64,000 nucleotides of DNA from 55-13 sp964501275 (GTDB taxonomy: Bacteria; Armatimonadota; Fimbriimonadia; Fimbriimonadales; Fimbriimonadaceae). The stretch covers positions 89,966 through 153,965 of the forward strand of contig CAZCSP010000007.1 in assembly GCA_964501275.1 (NCBI GenBank). Reading direction: 5' to 3'. The notes below the pieces were generated by a model, which was given only the letters and a program-made list of their open reading frames with translations, had not been told where the DNA came from and did not search any database. This document shows, piece by piece, positions 8,219 to 16,721 of the stretch. A program made the position numbers and the translations under genes. The number at the start of each line of letters is the position of its first letter. Within the stretch, counting starts at the first letter, position 1.

Positions 8219-8338
8219 GGGGCTTTGGGCATTAGGTATTTGGCGTTAGGCATTAAGTGTTAGGCGTCTGCCGTGGAATATCGTCCCCCTAGTAGGCCGC
8301 TCCCCCCTAAAGCCCAACGCCTAACGCCCACTGACCGG
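8219..8338. repeat. Word-hairpin overlapping the end of the protease gene
   Basis: The left arm has words such as TTTGGGCATTAGG, TTTGGCGTTAGGC and GTGTTAGGCG; the right arm ends CCCAACGCCTAACGCCCA. The TAG stop of the minus-strand protease gene (8321-8323) lies inside the word CTAACGCCCA, so the repeat supplies that gene's end. Confidence 0.55.
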
Positions 8339-9076
8339 ATCCTTCCACTTCCAATCTGCGATGAAGACTTCGGCTAAGAGATCGTGGAGGAGTTTGTCTT
8401 TGGCCTTCAGCTCTGCCCGATTCCAAATCTCGTTGTGGACCCCGTTGCCGCCCACTGGCCCCTTCTGGTTGCAGTCGAACCAGGACTGCACGCCTTCGGC
8501 CCAATACTCGTCGAGGTTCGAGATGGCGTAGGTGTTCTTCCAGACCCCGCTCTCCTTGGCGGCGTCGAAGGCCTTCTGGAGTCGCGGCCGGAAAGCTTTG
8601 TCCACCTGCTCCATCCCGAAGTTGAGGACGGTGTGCCCGAACTCATGGATCAGGATCGACTCGCCCTTGTACCGGTCACCCGCCAAGCCCAGCAGGTTCT
8701 CTTCCCCACAACTGACGGCGGGCCTCTGCCGGGTTGCCCCCAAGCCCCGGGCTCGCTTGTTCCAGTCGGTCTCGGGGAATGCCTTTTGCAGGTCAGAGTG
8801 TTCGGGGATATCCAGGGTCTGCTCGGTAGGGGCCATCACCGCGATCCGCAGTTTCAACTCCTTCATCGGCTTCGCCACCTCGGGCCGCTTCTGGAGCATC
8901 TTCTCCACAATATCCACCGCCGCCCGAAGCCCCTCGTCGCTCACCTTCTCCGAACTCACCACCGGCAGGTCGCGAACCAGAATACATTTCTTGTAGAAGG
9001 AGTCCAGCTTCAGGTCCGCAGACGGCGGCTTGATGGGGCCTTGGAGGAACGCAAGGACGAGGAAGGTTGCGACCAT
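8321..9076 (-). CDS. Secreted zinc metallopeptidase-like protein
   Basis: A 251-residue protein with a short signal peptide (MVATFLVLAFLQG). It has a gluzincin signature: ILIHEFGHTVL supplies HExxH, and NLDEYWAEGVQSWFD about 45 residues later could supply the third zinc ligand (Glu). This layout is seen in anthrax lethal factor-like catalytic domains and related secreted peptidases; the substrate is unknown. A TATTCT box lies 5 nt before the ATG, so the message may be leaderless. The stop codon falls in a word-hairpin, suggesting the original C-terminus may have been altered. Confidence 0.7.
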   Translation of the reverse strand: MVATFLVLAFLQGPIKPPSADLKLDSFYKKCILVRDLPVVSSEKVSDEGLRAAVDIVEKMLQKRPEVAKPMKELKLRIAVMAPTEQTLDIPEHSDLQKAFPETDWNKRARGLGATRQRPAVSCGEENLLGLAGDRYKGESILIHEFGHTVLNFGMEQVDKAFRPRLQKAFDAAKESGVWKNTYAISNLDEYWAEGVQSWFDCNQKGPVGGNGVHNEIWNRAELKAKDKLLHDLLAEVFIADWKWKDPVSGR

Positions 9077-9245
9077 GACTTAGAATACTTGACCAGAATG
9101 GCCCGAGATTCAATGCCGAGTTACTATAGCCAACCGCATCCCTGAGCCCTGGCACTGCCTCTCGATGTCTTGCGGCCCGATGGACAAGGCGCAAGTCGAC
9201 ACCATCTTTGTCACACAATCCAATTCTTCAAGTAGCATTGCCACT

Positions 9246-10175
9246 ATGTTGGTAGCCGCGCTAGCGCTCTGCTCATCACAGGCCAAGCCTGCTCCCATCA
9301 ACGTAGTTACATGGAACATCTGGCGGGGCGGGAATGAGGCGATGGACGCGAAGGACCCTCGGATCAAAGCCGAGAAACAGAACCAGGTGATCCGCGTCCT
9401 TCGCGACTCGAAGGCCGACGTCATTGCGATGGTGGAAACTTATGGCAGCGGGCCGGTAATCGCTCACGGGCTGCGCTACCACCTCCACCCCCGAGGCACG
9501 AATGTCTCAATCTTGAGCCGGTGGCCAGTAGTCAAAGATATCAGCGTCTATAAAGAGTTCAACTGCGTCGGAGCCTTAATCGAGCGACCCGATGGCAGGC
9601 AGTTCGCCCTCTACTCTGTATGGATTCACTATGTGGACGACATATGGACCGACCCTGCCTCGCGCAATGGGAGGTCGGTCGCCGACTTCTTGACCAAGGA
9701 GGGGGATAGCCGAAAAGTCGAGGTCAAGGCCATTCTGGAAGGCATCAGAGAGAAAATGCGGGAACATCCGCGGGTACCCGTTCTGTTGGCAGGCGACTTC
9801 AACAGCAATTCGCATCTGGATTACTCAGACGTTGCCAGGGATCAGCACGGTGGCTTGTCTGTACCGTGGCCAGTCACCCAACTGGTGGCGGCAGATGGCT
9901 ATCACGACTCGTATCGCCTCCTCCATCCCAAAATCAATCGAATAGAGGATCGAACCTGGTCACCAAGGTTTCCCGAACAGGAACAAGATCGAATCGACTT
10001 CATCTTCTGGAAAGGAGATGCACTACGTCCTCGTCAATCGAAAATGATCGACCGGGCAAAGGGGCAATGGCCCTCGGACCATGCCGCGGTGCAAACGATC
10101 TTTGATTGGACCGCTACCCAAGCGCCGTGGACGGAGTTTGGAGGATGGCCTCACAAATCTTTTTCATTGAGATAA
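9246..10175 (+). CDS. Secreted endonuclease/exonuclease/phosphatase family protein
   Basis: EEP-fold (DNase I-like) metal-dependent phosphoesterase, 309 residues from the ATG at 9246. That start gives a signal peptide (MLVAALALCSSQA); an ATG at 9165 would add 27 polar residues. Fold motifs: VVTWNIWRGG (Asn metal site), IAMVETYG (Glu), LLAGDFNSNSHLD (catalytic Asp/Asn), RIDFIFWKG and WPSDHAAV (His). The substrate could be nucleic acid, phospholipid or sugar phosphate. Another EEP gene follows at 10277, with repeat A copy 2 between them. Confidence 0.82.
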   Translation: MLVAALALCSSQAKPAPINVVTWNIWRGGNEAMDAKDPRIKAEKQNQVIRVLRDSKADVIAMVETYGSGPVIAHGLRYHLHPRGTNVSILSRWPVVKDISVYKEFNCVGALIERPDGRQFALYSVWIHYVDDIWTDPASRNGRSVADFLTKEGDSRKVEVKAILEGIREKMREHPRVPVLLAGDFNSNSHLDYSDVARDQHGGLSVPWPVTQLVAADGYHDSYRLLHPKINRIEDRTWSPRFPEQEQDRIDFIFWKGDALRPRQSKMIDRAKGQWPSDHAAVQTIFDWTATQAPWTEFGGWPHKSFSLR

Positions 10176-10201
10176 GTTGCCTAGCCTGGAATTCAAGACG
10201 G

Positions 10202-10230
10202 GACGGCGGCACAATGCATCCGCCGCCTAC
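10202..10230 (-). repeat. Repeat family A, copy 2 (reverse orientation)
   Basis: Matches the 29 bp consensus on the minus strand (plus strand reads GACGGCGGCACAATGC then ATCCGCCGCCTAC). It sits in the 101 bp gap between two EEP-family genes. Confidence 0.75.
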
Positions 10231-10276
10231 AAGGCTTTGCACCCCGAATTGAGGTGTACTTGGAACCGACTGCATC

Positions 10277-11224
10277 GTGAAGAAAATCCTCATCGCCGCC
10301 CTGCCTCTCGTGCTCATGGGCATCTTCATCCTCTTGCGCCTGACGGTTGGGGAGGCGAATGCAGTCGTCTATGCCTTGATGGCCCTACCCGCACCCGGTT
10401 GGCCTTCGCTGTACCTCCTCATCGGGATGGCCTGGCTCTGGAAGAGGCGATGGACGCTCGGGCTGATCCACTTTGGAGCGGCGGCAGCGATGGTCTTTCC
10501 ACTTCTAAACCCGAGCTTCGGAGAACCGGTTGTGGGCCGGGCACAGGGCCTGCGGGTGATGACGTTCAACGTGCAGAAGTTCCAAAATTTCCAACCCGAG
10601 CAAGTGGCAGCGGCGATCCTGAAGGAGAATCCAGACGTGGTCTGCTTGCAAGAGGCCAACTGGAAGGCCCCGCCCACTCCACTCCCCAAAGCCTTCCGCG
10701 ACGCCCTCTCGGAGTATCAAATCATCCAACGAGGCCAAACCGCCATCCTTTCCAAATTCCCGATTACCTTTGGGACCGCGTTTGCCCTGCGAGGAGGAAC
10801 CGACGGGAGGCCTGCCCAACTGGCGACGGTCATGGTGGGAAAGCAGCCAGTTTCCCTAGTCTGTGTCCATCTTCAATACTTTCCGTGGGACCGATCGATT
10901 TCGGTTGGGCAAGCCTCCCGGAATCTGATGAAGGAGACCCGGTCGCTGGAGGACTTAGTCCGAAACCCCGGCATTCCGACCGTCGTGGCAGGCGACTTCA
11001 ACACCCTTCCCCACGGCCGAACCCACCGGATGATGCGGAAATACTTGAAAGACTCTTTTGCCGAGACTGGCAAGGGTTTCGGCATGACCCTGCCCGCGAT
11101 CTTTCCGTTAAAGCGTCTGGACTACATCTACACCGGGTATGGCTTACGACCGCTCAAATGCTGGGTCTCCAAGACCGTAGCCTCCGATCATCGTGCGGTA
11201 GTGGCCAATTTGGGCTGGGAGTGA
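10277..11224 (+). CDS. Membrane-anchored endonuclease/exonuclease/phosphatase family protein
   Basis: A 315-residue protein with GTG start. Three hydrophobic segments (about 4-20, 28-50, 55-75) anchor an EEP domain. Its motifs are RVMTFNVQKFQ, VVCLQEANW, TVVAGDFNTLP, RLDYIYTG and VASDHRAVVANL. The catalytic domain probably faces the periplasm. It resembles the domain of 9246-10175 but has a different N-terminus, so the pair may be an old duplication. Substrate unknown. Confidence 0.85.
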   Translation: MKKILIAALPLVLMGIFILLRLTVGEANAVVYALMALPAPGWPSLYLLIGMAWLWKRRWTLGLIHFGAAAAMVFPLLNPSFGEPVVGRAQGLRVMTFNVQKFQNFQPEQVAAAILKENPDVVCLQEANWKAPPTPLPKAFRDALSEYQIIQRGQTAILSKFPITFGTAFALRGGTDGRPAQLATVMVGKQPVSLVCVHLQYFPWDRSISVGQASRNLMKETRSLEDLVRNPGIPTVVAGDFNTLPHGRTHRMMRKYLKDSFAETGKGFGMTLPAIFPLKRLDYIYTGYGLRPLKCWVSKTVASDHRAVVANLGWE

Positions 11225-11255
11225 AGGCAGCAAACCCTGGCCCTTTTAAAGGAGA

Positions 11256-12551
11256 CTAGCCCCCAAATGCCATCCCCCTAAACGTGTCCAGGTTCCACTC
11301 ATTGTCGCCAAAGCCTTCCTTGAAGAGGTCGGTTTTTTGGAATGCGATTTTTTCGTCGGCGGAGTCGCGGGCCTTTTCCATGGCGGCGAGGTAGATGCGG
11401 TTTTTGCCGTACTTCTGGTTCACCCGATCCACGGCGTCGTTGAACTTGGAGCGCTCTTGGGTGGCGTCGAAGAGGGACGGGGTGACTTGGTCCGCCTTGC
11501 GCAGGTCGTAGAAGGTGACGCCGACTTGGGTCGGGTGGCTGAAGTCCCGGCTCTTCCACTCCTCCAAAAAATACTCGTTCATCGTCACCGTGTCCTGGGT
11601 CGGGGGCAGGGCGATGCGGACTCCCCAGCTTTTTTGCTTGCCCGCCACATAGACCGACATCTGGCTGGCCCAGAGGCCGGTGGCGCGGAGGCGGGCGCTG
11701 GCTTTTTGGAGGAGGCGGATCAACACCTCGCGACAGCCTTGGTCGGTGCGGAGTTCGGGGGAGAGGACATGGGAGTGGCCCAACGACTGCTGATCCTTGA
11801 CCTCCATCGGCACCTCGAAGCCCTGAAGCAGGTACCACCAGCGTTCGCCGATGATGGACTTGAAGCCGTTGCGAACGTGGTCCTGACTGGCTTCGCAGAG
11901 GTCTTTGACCGTGAAGATACCCACCGCGTTGAGCCTGACTTCCGTCCGGCGACTGATCCCGGTGAGGTCGGTGAGTTTCAGGGAGAACAGCTTGTCCGGG
12001 AGGTCTTTGGATTCCAAAACCACCAGACCGTTCGGCTTTTGCATCTCGGTCCCGATCTTGGCGAGGAAGGGGTTAGGCCCGATGCCGACCGAGCATGTCA
12101 GGCACTCCCCCGCCAACTCCTGGATGGCGGACTTGACCTTTTTAGCCAAGGCGACCGCGTTCTCCGGCTCGCGCTCCTCCCCGATCAGCCGAAACCTCAT
12201 CTCGTCGATGGAGCAAACCTTCTCGACGGGCAGGACGGAATGGCAAATCTCCACGATTCGCTTGTGATAAGCCTGGTAAGCGGGAAAGTTGCCCTTCATC
12301 AGTAGGATATCGGGGCAAAGCCGCTTCGCCTCTCCAATCAAGGTCCCGGTGCGGATGCCGTACTTCTTTGCCTCATAGCTGGCCGCCACAATGCATCCCG
12401 AATCCGCCACCACTGGGCAGACGCCAATAGGCCGCCCCCGAAGTTCGGGGTTCTCCTGTTGCTCAACCGCCGCGAAGTAGGCGTTCAGGTCAAGGAACAG
12501 ATACCGAAGCGGCCGCTCCTGCTGAAGGAGAGGTAGAGTCTTGTCTACCAT
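11256..12551 (-). CDS. Y-family DNA polymerase (DinB/UmuC type)
   Basis: Translesion polymerase of 431 residues from the ATG at 12551. An upstream in-frame extension exists but would overlap the divergent Uma2 gene and the TATAAT box. Motifs: FLDLNAYFAAVEQQ (first catalytic Asp), VVAASYEAKKYGIRTG, CSIDEMRFRL (SIDE catalytic acidic pair), a helix-hairpin-helix near LTDLTGISRR, and a little-finger domain. The order fits DinB or UmuC-like enzymes; a beta-clamp motif may be ATPSLFD near residue 375. LexA is encoded at 21873; no obvious shared operator is visible here. Confidence 0.87.
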   Translation of the reverse strand: MVDKTLPLLQQERPLRYLFLDLNAYFAAVEQQENPELRGRPIGVCPVVADSGCIVAASYEAKKYGIRTGTLIGEAKRLCPDILLMKGNFPAYQAYHKRIVEICHSVLPVEKVCSIDEMRFRLIGEEREPENAVALAKKVKSAIQELAGECLTCSVGIGPNPFLAKIGTEMQKPNGLVVLESKDLPDKLFSLKLTDLTGISRRTEVRLNAVGIFTVKDLCEASQDHVRNGFKSIIGERWWYLLQGFEVPMEVKDQQSLGHSHVLSPELRTDQGCREVLIRLLQKASARLRATGLWASQMSVYVAGKQKSWGVRIALPPTQDTVTMNEYFLEEWKSRDFSHPTQVGVTFYDLRKADQVTPSLFDATQERSKFNDAVDRVNQKYGKNRIYLAAMEKARDSADEKIAFQKTDLFKEGFGDNEWNLDTFRGMAFGG

Positions 12552-12557
12552 GGTTTT

Positions 12558-12563
12558 ATTATA
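12558..12563 (-). promoter_or_regulatory. -10 box for a leaderless Y-polymerase transcript
   Basis: On the minus strand TATAAT is followed by 6 nt (AAAACC) and then the ATG at 12551, so transcription should begin at or next to the start codon. No Shine-Dalgarno and no clear -35 are seen. Confidence 0.6.
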
Positions 12564-12601
12564 CGGCAAATTGGTCGGGATGGAGCAGGGTTTGGGCGTC
12601 G

Positions 12602-12607
12602 TATAAT
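12602..12607 (+). promoter_or_regulatory. -10 box for a leaderless Uma2 transcript
   Basis: TATAAT is followed by TCTGAT and then the ATG at 12614. It mirrors the box of the divergent polymerase gene, so the 62 bp spacer holds two back-to-back leaderless promoters. Confidence 0.6.
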
Positions 12608-12613
12608 TCTGAT

Positions 12614-13180
12614 ATGAGCGCAGTTCTTCCCCAGCCGATGAAGTGGACGAGCGACCGGTACTTGCAACTGGTTGAACAAGGCATCTTTGAAGGAGAATCC
12701 GTTGAACTGTTGTTTGGGGATATTCTAGAAAAGATGAGTCCCGCTGGGTCGCCCCATGTGAACACCATTGTTCGCCTAAGCCGCGAACTGATGAATGCCT
12801 TTCCAACGCGAAGTGTTGGAATCCAGTGTACGGTAAGACTATCAGACGACTCGGTGGTTGATCCCGATGCATGGATCACAAAGGGCCATGAGGACGAATA
12901 TGGATCGAGGGGCTATATGGCCAGCGATCTCGTGCTGGTTATTGAGGTTGCTGACTCCTCACTGAGGCTCGACCGGGAGATCAAGCAAAGGGCTTATGCT
13001 CTGGCGGGCATTCCTGAGTACTGGATCATCAACGTGATCGACCGGGTAGTGGAGGTTTACACAGAGCCAGTCGACGGGCAATATCGGGTCAGGTTGGCGG
13101 TCCTCCCAGACACAAGTATCGAGAGCCCGACCTTGGGCACATTGCCTATCAATACGCAACGCCTCTTTCCCAAAGCCTGA
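12614..13180 (+). CDS. Uma2 family (DUF820) PD-(D/E)XK-like protein
   Basis: A 188-residue Uma2 protein, a restriction-endonuclease-like fold of uncertain role that is abundant in cyanobacteria and some other phyla. Conserved features: WTSDRYLQLVEQGIFEG at the N-terminus, VVDPDAWI, LVIEVADSSLRLDREIK (the Glu-x-x and Lys of the nuclease-like core) and YALAGIPEYWIIN. It is monocistronic and ends 31 bp before ileS. The role here is unknown; these genes are often multi-copy and mobile. Confidence 0.88.
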   Translation: MSAVLPQPMKWTSDRYLQLVEQGIFEGESVELLFGDILEKMSPAGSPHVNTIVRLSRELMNAFPTRSVGIQCTVRLSDDSVVDPDAWITKGHEDEYGSRGYMASDLVLVIEVADSSLRLDREIKQRAYALAGIPEYWIINVIDRVVEVYTEPVDGQYRVRLAVLPDTSIESPTLGTLPINTQRLFPKA

Positions 13181-13211
13181 TCCTGCCCGATAGGTAAACT
13201 CTCGGGCTCCC

Positions 13212-16061
13212 ATGGACTTTCGACAGACCCTGAATCTGCCTGATCCAGACTTCACGATTCCGATGAAGGCTGGCCTACCTACGCTTGAGCCGCAGATTCA
13301 GAAGATTTGGGAGGAAGAGGGGCTTTATCGCCGCATCCAAGAGAGTCGGAAAAACGCGCCGACCTTTGTTCTACACGACGGCCCACCCTATACCAACTCG
13401 CCCATCCACATCGGGACGGCGTTGAACAAGACCCTTAAAGACTTCGTGGTCAAGTCGCGCACCATGATGGGGTTCCGCGCCCCCTATGTGCCGGGCTACG
13501 ACACGCACGGGTTGCCGATCGAGCAGGCGGTGGCGAAGAAGTTTGCCGAGAAGAAGCAGACTCCCACCGGTAAGGAGTTGAGAGAGGCCTGCCGAGCCCA
13601 TGCTCGAGAGTACATCCAGACCCAGACCACCCAGTTCAAGCGGCTGGGCGTCCTTGGACTCTGGGAACGTCCCTATGTGACGCTCGACTTTGAATTCGAA
13701 GCCGAGATCGTTCGGGTCTTCAAGCGTTTGGTCGAGGGCGGGTACGTCTATAAGGGGTTGCGGTCCACTATGTGGAGCCCCACCAGCCGCACCGCGCTGG
13801 CCGACACCGAGATCGTCTACCACGACCATGTGAGCAAGGCGATTTATGTCCGGTTCCCACTGCTGGAGGACCCCAACAAGCTCTTCCAACACTTTCCCAA
13901 CCTCTACACCGTCATCTGGACCACCACCCCCTGGACCATCCCGGCGAATCTGGCGGTGGCGTTCCATCCTGAGTTCGACTATGCCATTGTCAAGGTTGGC
14001 GGCGACCACTATGTGCTGCTGAAAGACCTGGTGGAGAAGGTGGCGGCGAAGGTGGGTTGGGCGAACTACGAGATCGTGGCGGAGATGGACGGGATCAACT
14101 TCGACCATGTGAAGTTCAAGCACCCGATCTTCGACCGCCCTTCGCTTGGCGTGATGGCGGAATACGTCACAACCGAAGACGGCACCGGCGTCGTCCACAC
14201 GGCCCCTAGCCACGGTCGGGACGACTTCATCACCGGGCAGAAGTATGGGCTGGACGTTCCGAATACGGTCGATGAGCGCGGCGTTCTGACCGAAGAGGCG
14301 GGCGAGTTCGCGGGGACGTTCTATCGGGACTGCGACACGGTAGTGGTGGATCGCCTGCGCGAGGTTGGGAATCTGCTCAGCGCGGAGGACCATCCCCACA
14401 GCTACCCCTACGCCGAGCGAGACGGCCAGCCGGTGATCTTCCGGGCGACCGAGCAGTGGTTCATCGGGATCGATCACCACAACCTGCGCGCCGAGATGCT
14501 GGATGGCATCGAGCCGGTGGCCTTAGACGAATTCACCGAGCATGGCAACGAGGGGCGCGGCGTTTGCTGGGTGCCTCAGCAGGGCTACAACCGCATCGAG
14601 TCGATGGTCCGCCATCGCCCCGACTGGTGCATCTCGCGCCAGAGACCTTGGGGAGTTGGCATCCCAGTCTTCTATGGCAAGGAGTCGCGAAAGCCAGTTC
14701 TCGATCCTGAAACCATCGAGGCGGTGGCGCAACTGGTGCAGAAGGAAGGTTCTGACGCCTGGTTTGAGCGCGACGCCTCCGAAATCCTGCCTCCCGGCTA
14801 CAAGCACCCGGAAACCGGAGAGACGGAGTTCGACAAGGAGACCGACACGCTCGACGTCTGGTTCGATTCCGGCTCGACCTCCATCGTGGTTCTGGAAGGC
14901 CAAGTCTGCCCCGAGTGGGGGGACCAGGGTCTTACGTGGCCCGCCGACCTCTATCTGGAAGGTTCCGACCAGCATCGGGGTTGGTTTAACACCTCCCTCA
15001 TCATCGGCACCGCCCTCAACGGGGAACCGCCCTATCGCCAAGTCCTGACCCACGGGTTCGTGACTGACGACCAGGGCCGCAAAATGTCTAAGCGGCTGGG
15101 CAACATCGTGGAGCCAGTTTGGGCCTGCGAGCAGTATGGGGCCGATGTGCTCCGCTACTGGGTCGCGAGTGTGGACTACGTGAACGACGTGCCCTGCTCG
15201 GATGCACTTCTCAAGCAGTTCGGCGACAACTACCGTACCGTTCGCAACACCCTCCGCTTCCTCCTTGGGAACCTGAGCGACTTTGAGGCGGTGTGGGCGC
15301 AAGGCTACCGGTGCAACGGCGGCGCGAACGACTTACTGGAGCTCGACGAGTGGCTAGTAGAGCAGGTCGATCTGTTAGTGGCGGACTGCGTAGACAAGTA
15401 CAAGCGGTACGACTTCGGCGGCGTCATCACCTCGATCCACAACTTCTGCGCGGTGGAACTGTCCAGGTTCTATCTCGACGCGATCAAGGATCGGATGTAC
15501 TGCGACGGGAAGGATTGGCCCACTCGGCAATCGGGCCAAGTGGCCTGCCACTATGCACTGATCCGCCTCGTCAAGCTCCTCGCCCCCATCCTGGTCCACA
15601 CTGCCGAGGAGACTTGGAAGCGGATTCCCGGCGTTTCCGACTCGGTCCATCTAGCGACGTTCGATATGCCCACACCTGAGCGACTTGCCGCCATCGAGGG
15701 CAGTCCTCTCCAGACCAGGTTTGCGGCTCTGCTTGGAGAGCGGGGCGATGCCTTTGCCGTCTTCGAGCCTTGGAAGGCGGAGAACGGGGTGAAGGACAGC
15801 CAGGACGTGATCCTGAGCATTTCCTCCGAACCGGAAACCTATGAGCTTCTCAAGTCGTTTGATGCGGATGAGTTGGCGAACTACTTCAAGATGAGCTGGG
15901 TCGAGCTTTCACCCGGTGCAGAGAGCTTTACGTTTCGCAAGAGCGAGTTTGAGAAGTGCGAACGGTCGAGGCTGAGAAGGCCGGATGTGAAGCAGGTCGT
16001 GATCGACGGCGAAACCCACTGGCTCACGGCGCGAGATCGAAAGGCGGTCGGCGTTGAGTAA
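13212..16061 (+). CDS. ileS: Isoleucyl-tRNA synthetase
   Basis: Class I synthetase charging tRNA-Ile, 949 residues. The ATP-site signature near residue 66 reads HIGT in PIHIGTALNK where HIGH is usual. The CP1 editing domain spans about 190-400 and includes TVIWTTTPWTIPANLA. The second signature is GRKMSKRLGN near 622. The anticodon-binding helical domain follows. The C-terminal zinc ribbon, usually with two CxxC pairs, is reduced to KCERSRLRRPDVKQ with one Cys and no second pair. The next gene, lspA, starts inside the ileS end (8 bp overlap), so the two are translationally coupled, as in many bacteria. Confidence 0.96.
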   Translation: MDFRQTLNLPDPDFTIPMKAGLPTLEPQIQKIWEEEGLYRRIQESRKNAPTFVLHDGPPYTNSPIHIGTALNKTLKDFVVKSRTMMGFRAPYVPGYDTHGLPIEQAVAKKFAEKKQTPTGKELREACRAHAREYIQTQTTQFKRLGVLGLWERPYVTLDFEFEAEIVRVFKRLVEGGYVYKGLRSTMWSPTSRTALADTEIVYHDHVSKAIYVRFPLLEDPNKLFQHFPNLYTVIWTTTPWTIPANLAVAFHPEFDYAIVKVGGDHYVLLKDLVEKVAAKVGWANYEIVAEMDGINFDHVKFKHPIFDRPSLGVMAEYVTTEDGTGVVHTAPSHGRDDFITGQKYGLDVPNTVDERGVLTEEAGEFAGTFYRDCDTVVVDRLREVGNLLSAEDHPHSYPYAERDGQPVIFRATEQWFIGIDHHNLRAEMLDGIEPVALDEFTEHGNEGRGVCWVPQQGYNRIESMVRHRPDWCISRQRPWGVGIPVFYGKESRKPVLDPETIEAVAQLVQKEGSDAWFERDASEILPPGYKHPETGETEFDKETDTLDVWFDSGSTSIVVLEGQVCPEWGDQGLTWPADLYLEGSDQHRGWFNTSLIIGTALNGEPPYRQVLTHGFVTDDQGRKMSKRLGNIVEPVWACEQYGADVLRYWVASVDYVNDVPCSDALLKQFGDNYRTVRNTLRFLLGNLSDFEAVWAQGYRCNGGANDLLELDEWLVEQVDLLVADCVDKYKRYDFGGVITSIHNFCAVELSRFYLDAIKDRMYCDGKDWPTRQSGQVACHYALIRLVKLLAPILVHTAEETWKRIPGVSDSVHLATFDMPTPERLAAIEGSPLQTRFAALLGERGDAFAVFEPWKAENGVKDSQDVILSISSEPETYELLKSFDADELANYFKMSWVELSPGAESFTFRKSEFEKCERSRLRRPDVKQVVIDGETHWLTARDRKAVGVE

Positions 16062-16566
16062 ACGCACCCTGTTCTGGGTGTTGTTTGTTGGAATGCTGAT
16101 CTTGGATCAGGCAGTGAAGTGGTGGGCCAGGAGCGCAGTAGATGGGCGCGAGGGCGCTTCCATCTACCCCCTATGGCCGGGCGTTTTTGAATTCACGCTC
16201 GTTTTTAACCGGGGCATCGCGTTTGGGCAGTTGCAGGGCTACGGCGTATTCCTGACCCCCATCGCCCTCATCATCGCGGGCGGGGCCATCTGGTACTCCG
16301 CCAAACACCCCCAAGCCTCCAAGGTCTATCACATCGTCGCGGCGCTCTTTGCGGCGGGCGCACTGGGGAATCTGATCGACCGCCTGTTCCTGGGCAAGGT
16401 GACGGACATGTTCGACTTCCGCCTCATCGGCTTCCCCGTCTTCAACATCGCCGACGCCTGCATCACCGTCAGCGGCGTCATCATGGTGCTGCTGTGGCTG
16501 AAGGAAGCGATCGACGAAAAGCGAGCCGCCACTGCCGCCGACTCCGAGACTCAGGCAACGCCGTAG
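16054..16566 (+). CDS. lspA: Lipoprotein signal peptidase (signal peptidase II)
   Basis: Inner-membrane aspartyl protease that removes signal peptides from lipoproteins, 170 residues with four membrane segments. The catalytic Asp residues are in GALGNLIDRL and FNIADACI; NRGIAFG is the conserved loop. TTG start inside the ileS 3' end. Likely substrates here are the lipoproteins at 4141-5205 and 57852-58583. Confidence 0.95.
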   Translation: MSKRTLFWVLFVGMLILDQAVKWWARSAVDGREGASIYPLWPGVFEFTLVFNRGIAFGQLQGYGVFLTPIALIIAGGAIWYSAKHPQASKVYHIVAALFAAGALGNLIDRLFLGKVTDMFDFRLIGFPVFNIADACITVSGVIMVLLWLKEAIDEKRAATAADSETQATP

Positions 16567-16693
16567 CGGTGTGGCCTGTGGAATGTGGAATGTGGCTTGT
16601 GATAGGACATAGAGGACGAATAGGGCAAATAGGGCGAGCTCGTCTTATCTGTCCGGTCCTCACCCCACAAGCCACATTCCACAGGCCACATCC
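16567..16693. repeat. Word-hairpin between lspA and the arginase gene
   Basis: The left arm GTGGCCTGTGGAATGTGG plus AATGTGGCTTGTGAT (about 16570-16600) faces the right arm CACAAGCCACATTCC plus ACAGGCCAC (about 16665-16690). The spacer contains GGACAT...GGACGAATAGGGCAAATAGGG and its partner CCGGTCCTC. A shorter relative with the same words is at 21804-21869. Confidence 0.6.
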
Positions 16694-16708
16694 CCATCCC
16701 ACACAAAG

Positions 16709-16714
16709 TACACT
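16709..16714 (+). promoter_or_regulatory. -10-like box for a leaderless arginase transcript
   Basis: TACACT is followed by 7 nt and the GTG at 16722, the TANNNT-plus-start layout seen at several other genes here. It decides the choice of start. Confidence 0.45.
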
Positions 16715-16721
16715 CCCGAAC

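Noticed and set aside
7078..8235. Open frame of 385 codons opposite the MFS-HEAT gene
   Set aside because: Gln/Arg/His-rich composition typical of an antisense read of membrane-protein codons; no family features.
11337..12305. 322-codon frame opposite the Y-family polymerase
   Set aside because: Overlaps the catalytic core of a clear gene and lacks recognisable features.
12552..12872. 107-codon N-terminal extension of the Y-family polymerase
   Set aside because: It would run through the Uma2 gene and over both TATAAT boxes; the family starts at the ATG at 12551.
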